From contig JASHYD010000694.1 in NCBI GenBank assembly GCA_030043175.1, forward strand, positions 1-7,442: a stretch of 7,442 bases of DNA, written 5' to 3'. This document shows positions 1 through 5,505 of the stretch, one piece after another. The position numbers and the translations under genes are program-made. Positions within the stretch are counted from its first letter, which is position 1; each line of letters opens with the position of its first letter. The notes beneath the pieces are model-generated. The model saw only the letters and a program-made list of their open reading frames with translations. It had not been told where the DNA came from and made no database searches. This DNA comes from Xanthobacteraceae bacterium. Its GTDB lineage: Bacteria > Pseudomonadota > Alphaproteobacteria > Rhizobiales > Xanthobacteraceae.

Positions 1-234
1 GCCTTCAACGAAGCCAAGCGAGACTTTGTTTTCCGGCCTGCAGTAGGCGGAGATGCCGTCCCAGTGGCGGTCGATCATATCGGCGAAGCGCTCGTAGGGT
101 CCGAGGCGCTGCCATTTGAGGCTGGCTCGCCAGTTGTCGAAGAAACACCGCGCCCAAGCTTCGCGCCCACAGTCCCAGAGCTGGCCGAAGGCCTAAACCA
201 TGCGACGGAATTCATAGTCCCAGTACTCCCATCG
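1..234 (-). pseudogene. ISL3-family transposase, C-terminal fragment with in-frame stop, cut by window edge
   Basis: Read on the minus strand from 234 down to 1, one frame gives 78 codons. It begins RWEYWDYEFRRMV, then has a TAG stop (193-195), and resumes with LWDCGREAWARCFFDNW, LKWQRLGPYERF, MIDRHWDGISAYC and ENKVSLGFVEG. The HWDGI...C...GFVEG series is characteristic of the C-terminal catalytic region of ISL3-family transposases, and the Glu of FVEG is the expected last acidic residue of the DDE triad. The protein would continue past base 1 of the window. Upstream of about 240 the similarity stops and this frame meets further stops (for example 247-249 and 298-300), so the 5' half is missing or scrambled. 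The stop is a base substitution rather than a homopolymer slip, so it is probably a real lesion. It would have cut and joined the ends of its own insertion sequence; it is now inactive. The family call is from recognition only. Confidence 0.8.
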
Positions 235-240
235 AGTACC

Positions 241-639
241 TGGAATTCAGATAACGGTATTCCTCGCGCGGCACCCCAGGCTTCGCGATCGCTCGGATCA
301 GAACGAAGCAACGCGTTTCCGGATCGCTCGACGGCACCTCGGCGGCGAGACCTATCCCCTTGTTCAGATAATTCACAATTTGAGGCGTAAGCATAGGTAG
401 TGAGCCGAATGTTGGTGATTGGCTAAGGCTACCAACGTGAAATTCGCTTTTCCACCCGGCGACTGATCACTCACCCGAGTAACATCGCGAATGTCTGCCC
501 GTCAGGGTGAAGCAGTCGTGCGACTTGGCTGAGAACCGCTGCGTCGCAAGGCTAGACGGCGCACTGCGAAGGTGTTCCTAAGGGGAACTCGTCTCGCTCT
601 TGTCGAGCATCGCCCTCCCAACCAAGGTGGCAGCCTTTA
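241..639. other. Gene-poor stretch with no recognisable feature
   Basis: About 400 bases between two pseudogenes. Open frames exist on both strands, such as 212-394 on the minus strand with a 60-codon product, but none has a recognisable domain, a good ribosome binding site or continuity with its neighbours. The minus-strand frame runs into the ISL3 fragment out of phase, which suggests junction debris. I see no tRNA, no convincing terminator and no clean insertion-sequence terminal repeat. Confidence 0.5.
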
Positions 640-890
640 TCCTGATTTGCTCTCCCCATGCGATCCGACTGACCCAGTTTGCGGGAATGTCGATCGCGCA
701 ATTCTGGCCCTCCACATAGCCGCTTTCCTTAGCCCCATGAGGAACGCCGCCACGTAGAGGCGGGAGTTTTCGTCCACCGACACGCTGCCGAGAAACCCGA
801 TTATCGGGCGACCTTCTGCGGCCACGCCGTCAGCGGCCAAGCCGTCGCCCCGCCAAGGCCCGCAATGAACTCCCGCCGTCTTGTATGACG
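640..890 (-). pseudogene. ABC-type substrate-binding protein remnant, Tat signal and N-terminus, frameshifted
   Basis: Three minus-strand frames, read in order, rebuild the N-terminus of the large alphaproteobacterial family of periplasmic ABC substrate-binding proteins. The first frame (from about 890) gives RRREFIAGLGGATAWPLTA, a twin-arginine signal. After a frameshift near 815-825 the second gives RPIIGFLGSVSVDENS and VAAFLMGLRKA. After a 1-nt loss at about 719-722 the third gives GYVEGQNCAIDIPANW. The order signal, PIIGFLGS, AAFxxGLxxA, GYVEGQN is the family signature. Only about 80 residues of an expected 300 or more remain, and recognition fades below about 660. No intact start codon is obvious: the frame opens CGT CAT before the arginines, with a possible GTG further upstream. 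A working copy would bind an unknown small ligand in the periplasm for an ABC importer. It lies divergent to the hydroxylase operon, so shared regulation is possible but not shown. Confidence 0.72.
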
Positions 891-909
891 CGAAAGAAGC
901 ACAGTGAGA

Positions 910-925
910 GGTGACGGGGGTCACC
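910..925. repeat. Perfect short inverted repeat GGTGAC-N4-GTCACC
   Basis: Two 6-base arms (910-915 and 920-925) are exact reverse complements around four G bases. The site lies between the divergent substrate-binding pseudogene and the hydroxylase operon, about 170 bases before the latter's start codon. It could be an operator or a small hairpin. No T-run follows on either strand, so it is not an intrinsic terminator. Its function is unknown. Confidence 0.3.
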
Positions 926-1059
926 CAGAGCGAAGGGGAACCACTCCCGCTGCCAACCCCGACACGCCCCGTTGGCCGCGAGCAAATTGAGGGACATCAT
1001 CATTTCGTCAAGGTGGTCTCACCGCAGGATACTTTTATAGGTGCTGACTCGTGATATAT

Positions 1060-1074
1060 TTGCGGCAATCGCAA
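1060..1074. promoter_or_regulatory. Candidate operator: dyad TTGCG-N5-CGCAA before the hydroxylase operon
   Basis: A perfect 5-base dyad with a 5-base spacer lies 23 bases before the ATG at 1098, in an AT-richer pocket. Dyads of this size next to a start are common operators. No regulator gene is present in the window and no confident -35/-10 pair was found, so the role is inferred from position and symmetry only. Confidence 0.25.
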
Positions 1075-1085
1075 CAATATTATTC

Positions 1086-1091
1086 GGGAGG
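1086..1091 (+). promoter_or_regulatory. Ribosome binding site GGGAGG for the small subunit
   Basis: GGGAGG followed by 6 bases and then ATG at 1098. This spacing selects 1098 over the in-frame ATG at 1092, which follows the motif immediately, and over the GTG at 1041. Starting at 1098 also removes an N-terminal extension that the family does not have. Confidence 0.7.
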
Positions 1092-1097
1092 ATGCCC

Positions 1098-1562
1098 ATG
1101 GCGCAGCTCACCCTCATGGTCGATGGCAGGGCACGCGCGATCGAGGTTGACGACCCCGACATGCCGCTCCTTTACGCCCTGCGCGACGACCTCCAATTGA
1201 ACAATCCGCGCTTCGGCTGCGGGCTCGGCCAGTGCGGCGCCTGCACGGTGCAGATCGACGGCCGCGCGGTGCGGTCGTGCATTACGCCCGTCGGCGCAGT
1301 CACCGAAACCAGGATCACCACGCTCGCTGGCCTCGGCACGCCCGATAAGCCGCACCGGATCCAGACCGCGTGGATCGAAGAGCAGGTGAACCAGTGCGGC
1401 TACTGCATCAGCGGCTGGCTCCTCACCGCCGCCGAGCTCGTCGACCGCAATCCGAACCCGACCGACGCACAAATCAAGGACGCGCTCAAGGACCTGATCT
1501 GTCGCTGCGGCACCCATGGCGCTGCGTTGCGCGCGGTCAAGCGCGCGACCCAGCAGGCTTGA
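1098..1562 (+). CDS. (2Fe-2S)-binding small subunit of a molybdenum hydroxylase (IorA-like)
   Basis: This 154-residue protein has the usual length and layout of the iron-sulfur subunit of xanthine-dehydrogenase-family enzymes. The N-terminal plant-ferredoxin-like domain binds one [2Fe-2S] cluster through C41, C46, C49 and C61 (CGLGQCGAC, then a Cys after 11 residues). The C-terminal helical domain binds the second through C100 and C103 (QCGYC) and C135 and C137 (CRCG). All eight ligands are present. The clusters pass electrons from the molybdenum site of the next gene's product to an external acceptor. The resemblance is to isoquinoline 1-oxidoreductase alpha and nicotinate dehydrogenase small subunits; the substrate cannot be read from this chain. 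The stop is 10 bases before the next start, and the next ribosome binding site overlaps it, indicating co-translation. There is no signal peptide of its own, so if the enzyme is periplasmic this subunit must travel folded with its Tat-carrying partner. The frame is intact. Confidence 0.93.
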   Translation: MAQLTLMVDGRARAIEVDDPDMPLLYALRDDLQLNNPRFGCGLGQCGACTVQIDGRAVRSCITPVGAVTETRITTLAGLGTPDKPHRIQTAWIEEQVNQCGYCISGWLLTAAELVDRNPNPTDAQIKDALKDLICRCGTHGAALRAVKRATQQA

Positions 1563-1572
1563 GGAACGCGCC

Positions 1573-3846
1573 ATGATCCGCATCGACGCCCTCAACCGCC
1601 GCGCCTTCCTCACCTCGACCGGAGCCCTCGTTGTCACGCTCGTCGCGCCGTCGCAACGAGCCGCTGCCGCAGGCAATGGCGCCCTCGTGCGCCCGCCCGT
1701 GGTAGGCGACCAGCTTGACTCCTACATCACCATCGACGCCGACGGCGCCGTCGTCGCCTACTACGGCAAGATCGACGGCGGGCAGGGGCTCGGGACCGCC
1801 ATCGCGCAGATGGTGGCCGAAGAAATCAACGTTGCCTACGAGCGCGTGCGCGTGATCATGGGTGACAGCGCGCTCACGCTCGACATGGGCGGGGCGAGCG
1901 CGGCGATCGGCGTGTCGCACGGCGGCATGATGCTGCGGCGGACCGCTGCCGAGGCGCGCCATCTCCTGGTCGAGATGGCGGCAAAGTCCCTCGGTCAGCC
2001 GGCCGACGAGCTCGCCGTGACCGACGGCGTCGTGCACGCGGTCGCCAACCCCGCCAAACGCGTGTCCTATGCGGAGCTGATCGGAGGGCGCTACTTCGAC
2101 AGCAAGGTGACATGGAACGGCAAGACCTCAAGCGCGCTCGCGGTCGAGACGAAAGTTTCGCTCACGAAGCCGGCCGACTTCAAGGTCATCGGCCAGTCGT
2201 TTCCGCGCCGGGATCTGCCCGGCAAGGTGTTCGGCACACTGGAAATGGTGAACGACGTACGGCTGCCCGGCATGCTACACGCGCGCATGATCCGCCCGAT
2301 CGTAGCAGGCGCGGTTCCGGTCAAGGTCGACGAGGCCTCGATCAATGATATTGCCGGCGCCAAGGTGGTCTGGATCAAGGACCTCCTCGCCGTCGTCGCC
2401 GAGAAGGAATGGAACGCCGTCAAGGCGGCGAGGGCCCTCGAGGTGACCTGGTCGGAGTCGAAACCGAACTTCCCCGGCCACGACAAGCTGCATGAGCACA
2501 TCCGCAAAGCGCCGGTGATCAAGCGCGGCATCCAGCGCAAGAACGGCTCGGTCGAAGAAGGCCTCAAGCAGGCAGCACGAGTGATCGAAGGACAATACGA
2601 ATACCCGACCCAATCCCACGCGAGCATGGGACCGGCCTGCGCGGTCGCCGATGTGCGCGGCGAGGCGGCCACGATCTGGACATCGACACAGAAACCCTAC
2701 GATTCGGCGACCTGCGTCGCCGAATTGCTGGGCATGCCGCGCGAGAGGGTGCGGGCGATCTGGATGTTCGGCACCGGCTCCTATGGCCGGAACGACCAGG
2801 GTGACGCCACGGCGGATGCGGCGGTCCTCTCGAAGCATCTCGGGTGTCCGGTGCGCGTGCAATACATGCGTCACGAAGGCATCGCCTGGGACCCCAAGGG
2901 TACCGCCGCCGTCAACACCGGGCGGGCCGGCGTCGACGCCTCCGGCAAGGTGATCGCCTACGAGTACATCAGCAAGGCATTCTCGCGCACCGACACCAAC
3001 ACGCGCGAGAGCCGCGCCGCCGACGTGCTGGCGGGGCATCTCCTCGGCTTGCCGCTGAAGCCCGATCTGAGTTTCGAGATTCCGGTCGCCTCCTACACGT
3101 TCGACCACGCGCGGCTCGGCTGGGACATCATTCCGCCGCTGATGGATCGCGCCTCGCCGCTGCGCACGACCCACCTGCGCGACCCCTTTGGCCCGCCGAT
3201 CCTGTTCGGCAGCGAATCGTTCATGGACGAGGTGGCGGCCGCGACCAACACCGATCCGGTCGATTTTCGCCTGCAATATCTCAAGGAGCCGCGCGACCGC
3301 GACGCCGTACGGATCGCCGCCGAACGCTACGGATGGCAGCGGCGGCCGTCGCCCCGCAACGACCAGAAGGACAACGACGTCGCGATCGGCCGAGGCATTG
3401 CCTTCCGGCGCCACTTTTCCACCTTCATCGCCCTCATCGCCGAGGTGCGCGTCCACCGCCAGACCGGCAAGCTCGATCTCTTGCGTTACGTCTGCGCGCA
3501 CGACGTCGGCATGATCGTGAATCCAGAGACGCTCAAGCACGTCATCGACCGGCAGCTGGTCTACGGCACCAGCCGGGCGATGTTCGAAGAGGTGCGCTTC
3601 GAGCAGAACATGGTCACCAGCGTCGACTGGCAGAGCTATCCGGTCATGCACATCGACTCGGTCCCCGAGGCGATCGAGATCGTGCTGATCAAGCGGCCGG
3701 AAGCGGCGCCCTCGGGTGCCGCCGAGATGGCGCTTGGCCTTGTTCCGGCGGCGATCGGCAATGCGGTGTTCGACGCGACCGGCGTGCGGCTTCGCCGTGT
3801 GCCGTTCATGCCGGAGCGGGTCAAGGCGGCGCTAGAACGCGCTTAA
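1573..3846 (+). CDS. Molybdopterin-binding large subunit, xanthine dehydrogenase family (IorB-like), Tat-exported
   Basis: This 757-residue protein is the catalytic subunit that hydroxylates an N-heterocycle or oxidises an aldehyde, using water and a molybdenum-pterin cofactor. The start at 1573 is chosen because GAGG (1561-1564) lies 8 bases before it and a twin-arginine signal follows at once: NRRAFL at residues 8-13, a hydrophobic stretch, and an alanine-rich cleavage zone near 30-34. An N-terminal cofactor segment holds DGGQGLGTAIAQMVAEE (from residue 68). The a/b hammerhead covers roughly residues 210-295 (PGKVFGTLEM...LPGMLHARM). A further cofactor loop FGTGSYGRNDQGD starts at residue 399. 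HDVGMIVNP lies at 643-651. The likely catalytic base is E718 in PSGAAEMALG, followed by the family tail NAVFDATGVRLRRVPF. The GAAE and IDRQLVYG (658-665) segments differ from the GxGE and IEGxxxQG forms I know best, so substrate or cofactor packing may differ. Only one Mo and one Fe-S subunit are encoded; there is no FAD, cytochrome c or XdhC-like maturation gene in the window. The substrate is unknown. Confidence 0.92.
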   Translation: MIRIDALNRRAFLTSTGALVVTLVAPSQRAAAAGNGALVRPPVVGDQLDSYITIDADGAVVAYYGKIDGGQGLGTAIAQMVAEEINVAYERVRVIMGDSALTLDMGGASAAIGVSHGGMMLRRTAAEARHLLVEMAAKSLGQPADELAVTDGVVHAVANPAKRVSYAELIGGRYFDSKVTWNGKTSSALAVETKVSLTKPADFKVIGQSFPRRDLPGKVFGTLEMVNDVRLPGMLHARMIRPIVAGAVPVKVDEASINDIAGAKVVWIKDLLAVVAEKEWNAVKAARALEVTWSESKPNFPGHDKLHEHIRKAPVIKRGIQRKNGSVEEGLKQAARVIEGQYEYPTQSHASMGPACAVADVRGEAATIWTSTQKPYDSATCVAELLGMPRERVRAIWMFGTGSYGRNDQGDATADAAVLSKHLGCPVRVQYMRHEGIAWDPKGTAAVNTGRAGVDASGKVIAYEYISKAFSRTDTNTRESRAADVLAGHLLGLPLKPDLSFEIPVASYTFDHARLGWDIIPPLMDRASPLRTTHLRDPFGPPILFGSESFMDEVAAATNTDPVDFRLQYLKEPRDRDAVRIAAERYGWQRRPSPRNDQKDNDVAIGRGIAFRRHFSTFIALIAEVRVHRQTGKLDLLRYVCAHDVGMIVNPETLKHVIDRQLVYGTSRAMFEEVRFEQNMVTSVDWQSYPVMHIDSVPEAIEIVLIKRPEAAPSGAAEMALGLVPAAIGNAVFDATGVRLRRVPFMPERVKAALERA

Positions 3847-3933
3847 CCATCAGGATGCGGTCATGCCCCAGGGGAGCTTACCCGCTTAGGTCAGTCAGCA
3901 GAATTTTTCGGCCGACAAGCAGAAAAAACAGTC

Positions 3934-4783
3934 ATGTTTCACGGAAGATCAATCGCCGCGATCGTACTCGTGGCGGCGCTGCTGCGGACAATTGCCCCCG
4001 GTCAGGCGTTCGACGAATCGCGGTATCCTGACCTGAACGGGCAATGGAGCCGAGCCCACGCACGCTCGCAATGGGATCCGAGCAAGCCTCGCGGCCTCCA
4101 ACAGCAGGCTCCGCTCACCGCCGAGCATCAGGCCATTTTCGAAGCCAATCTGGCGGATCTACACTCAGGCAACCTCGGCGCTGATCTGCAAGTTTTTTTG
4201 TCTTCCCTCGGGCATGCCGCGGATGATGATCGCCTATGAGCCAATCGAGCTTACCATCACTGTAGAGATCTGTAGAGACCGTTTACCTCCATACAGACCA
4301 TTTTGGCGATTTTCGCCGCATCTATCCGACGGACGGGATTGGCCGGCGAAGATCGAGCCGTCGTTTGAAGGCTATTCGATTGGCAAGTGGGTCGACGAGA
4401 ACGGCGACGGCCGCTACGACGCTCTTGAAGTTGAGACCCGCGGCCTCAAGGGACCCCGCACATCCGATGCTGATGGGCTCCCGCTGCACGAGGACAACCA
4501 GACTGTCGTCAAGGAACGGATCTACCTGGACAAGACTAACCGCGACCTCCTTCACGCCGAAATCACGACGATCGACCATGCGCTGACCCGCCCCTGGACG
4601 GTCGTGAGGGACTACAAGTGTGAACACCGTCCGATCTGGCACGAATATGTCTGCGCCGAAGCCAATAGCCATCTAAGTATCGGCAAGGAAAATTGCTTTC
4701 TGAGCGCGGACGGGCTTCTGATGCCGACGCGCAAGAACCAGCCGCCGCCAGATTTGCGATATTTCATGCCCACCTTGAAATGA
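3934..4783 (+). pseudogene. Exported EF-hand-loop protein, disrupted by frameshifts
   Basis: Two open frames (3934-4239 and 4214-4783) are halves of one gene. The first opens MFHGRSIAAIVLVAALLRTI with a Sec-type signal likely cut after GQA (about residue 25), then FDESRYPDLNGQWSR. At a T7 run (4193-4199) the frame is lost; moving forward one base gives CLPSGMPRMMIAYEPIE, which I recognise as the continuation. A second lesion is a 10-bp tandem duplication at 4260-4279. Removing one copy yields TVETVYLHTDHFGDFRRIY. A third, near 4326-4334, returns to the frame reading DGRDWPAKIEPSFEGYSIGKW. The C-terminal half is then clean to the stop. A 12-residue loop DENGDGRYDALE (4394-4429) fits the EF-hand calcium pattern at positions 1, 3, 5, 6, 9 and 12. 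The rebuilt protein would be about 280 residues and exported. I recall it as an uncharacterised proteobacterial family; no function is known to me. It lies 87 nt after the hydroxylase large subunit, so it may have been co-transcribed. No strong ribosome binding site precedes it. Confidence 0.72.
4260..4279 (+). repeat. 10-bp imperfect tandem duplication inside the exported-protein gene
   Basis: CTGTAGAGAT is followed directly by CTGTAGAGAC. Ten bases shift the frame by one. Removing one unit restores a reading that flows into HTDHFGDFRRIY, which is why I read this as a duplication mutation rather than a functional repeat. Confidence 0.7.
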
Positions 4784-4925
4784 CCGCGACGAGGGAAGGC
4801 TAGGCCAGGACCAAGCCGGCCGGTGCAGTTTTCCCACACCGGAAAAAGTCGGGCATGTCCCGGCGATCTACGTCTTGCTCCGGTGAGGGGCTGAAGACCG
4901 GGGTGAATGCTGGCATGTCGTCGAA

Positions 4926-4940
4926 GTGATTTAATTTCAC
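4926..4940. promoter_or_regulatory. Weak dyad GTGA-N7-TCAC upstream of a small ORF
   Basis: GTGA (4926-4929) and TCAC (4937-4940) flank an AT-rich centre, 40 bases before the ATG at 4981. It resembles a CRP/FNR-type half-site pair but has a 7-base rather than 6-base spacer. Only 10 of 15 positions are symmetric, so this is a weak call. Confidence 0.15.
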
Positions 4941-4970
4941 CAAGAATCACCGTAGAGCGGCGAACGTTTT

Positions 4971-4975
4971 GGAGG
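4971..4975 (+). promoter_or_regulatory. Ribosome binding site GGAGG for the small ORF at 4981
   Basis: A full GGAGG with a 5-base spacer before ATG at 4981. It is among the best Shine-Dalgarno matches in the window and is the main reason to believe that translation starts at 4981. Confidence 0.5.
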
Positions 4976-4980
4976 TTGAA

Positions 4981-5085
4981 ATGGCCATTTATCTCAGGTC
5001 GGTTAGCGACTTTGGCGAACACTTTTTTGAGGAAACAGACGGACGCATTATAATAGATTTATCTGATGCAGCTTCTCGGGATTGA
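4981..5085 (+). CDS. Small hypothetical ORF (34 residues), possibly the first half of a frameshifted gene
   Basis: The frame reads MAIYLRSVSDFGEHFFEE and continues TDGRIIIDLSDAASRD before a TGA at 5083-5085. A strong GGAGG lies 5 bases upstream. The chain is short, acidic and has no membrane segment; I do not recognise it. It overlaps the next ORF by 20 bases. Losing one base in the GGG at 5078-5080 would instead fuse the two into one protein of about 93 residues, joining at SDAASR-IDVALKIG. Both models, overlapping genes or one broken gene, fit what I see. Base composition starts to fall here from GC-rich toward AT-rich, which suggests acquired DNA. Confidence 0.35.
   Translation: MAIYLRSVSDFGEHFFEETDGRIIIDLSDAASRD
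5027..5054 (+). promoter_or_regulatory. Candidate promoter TTGAGG-N16-TATAAT
   Basis: A perfect TATAAT (5049-5054) lies 16 bases after TTGAGG (5027-5032), which matches the -35 consensus at 4 of 6 positions. Transcription would start near 5061, almost on top of the ATG at 5066, giving a nearly leaderless message. The surrounding DNA is AT-rich, where such matches arise by chance, so confidence is low. Confidence 0.25.
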
Positions 5086-5263
5086 TGTTGCGCTTAAAAT
5101 TGGACGAGTTCTAGGTGGTTCAAGTAGCCAAATTCTAACACAGGGAACTTGTGAGGATATGCACGACGTTGTCATTGATTGGATTGTTGATAATGAAAAG
5201 AAGAATATGGACGTATTGATTTTACATTTTGATAAATTAGTAGAATTAGAACAAATTTGTTGA
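5066..5263 (+). CDS. Small hypothetical AT-rich ORF (65 residues)
   Basis: The product starts MQLLGIDVALKIGRVLGGSS and ends in an acidic stretch with NEKKNMDVLILHFDK and LVELEQIC. It has no signal peptide or transmembrane helix and no motif I can name. Base composition is far more AT-rich than the hydroxylase genes, and codons favour A/T in third positions, as in recently transferred DNA. No ribosome binding site precedes the ATG, but the ORF overlaps the end of the preceding ORF by 20 bases, so it could be translated by coupling. Alternatively it is the second half of a single frameshifted gene starting at 4981. An upstream in-frame TAG at 5054-5056 limits the frame on its 5' side. Confidence 0.35.
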   Translation: MQLLGIDVALKIGRVLGGSSSQILTQGTCEDMHDVVIDWIVDNEKKNMDVLILHFDKLVELEQIC

Positions 5264-5420
5264 CAAAACTAGCGTTAGCTATTTCTAGTTCTTTATGATT
5301 GTAATTGCTGCGGCAAAAGAATAAACCGATGAATTCAATATGAATGCTTGAATTAACAATATAAATATATATTTCGTTTTGAATGATAAGTCAATCAAAA
5401 ATAAATCATGCTTGTTTTAA
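5264..5420. other. AT-rich non-coding patch with a weak stem-loop
   Basis: This stretch is strongly AT-rich, including an alternating AT segment near 5360-5372. A 6-base inverted repeat AACTAG (5267-5272) / CTAGTT (5285-5290) lies directly after the stop at 5263. It could act as a weak terminator, but the stem is AT-rich and the trailing sequence is only partly T-rich. No gene is evident. Composition returns toward the surrounding level after about 5420. Confidence 0.35.
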
Positions 5421-5505
5421 TTGCGACCCGCCTGGCTATCTGTTTCGCCACGCGGGCGAGATCACTGAGGCGCAATGCCTTGAATTCGAATTCGCCATAG
5501 ATGTT

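Noticed and set aside
212..394. 60-codon minus-strand open frame next to the ISL3 fragment
   Set aside because: It could be the upstream part of the transposase in another frame, but the translation shows none of the motifs I would expect there, so I did not extend the pseudogene over it.
1041..1097. GTG-initiated N-terminal extension of the small subunit
   Set aside because: No ribosome binding site before 1041, and the added residues are absent from the family. GGGAGG points to 1098.
2275..3651. 458-codon minus-strand open frame inside the hydroxylase large subunit
   Set aside because: It is a shadow of a GC-rich gene. The plus-strand frame has clear family motifs throughout, while this one has low-complexity His/Arg/Gly composition and no motif.
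2844..4031. 395-codon plus-strand open frame overlapping the large subunit and the next gene
   Set aside because: Very Arg/Ala-rich translation in the +1 frame of a GC-rich gene, with no domain and no ribosome binding site.
4820..4842. Inverted repeat CCGGTG-N11-CACCGG followed by AAAAA, after the exported-protein gene
   Set aside because: A plus-strand terminator needs T, not A, after the stem. On the minus strand the T-run comes before the stem, and no minus-strand gene ends here.
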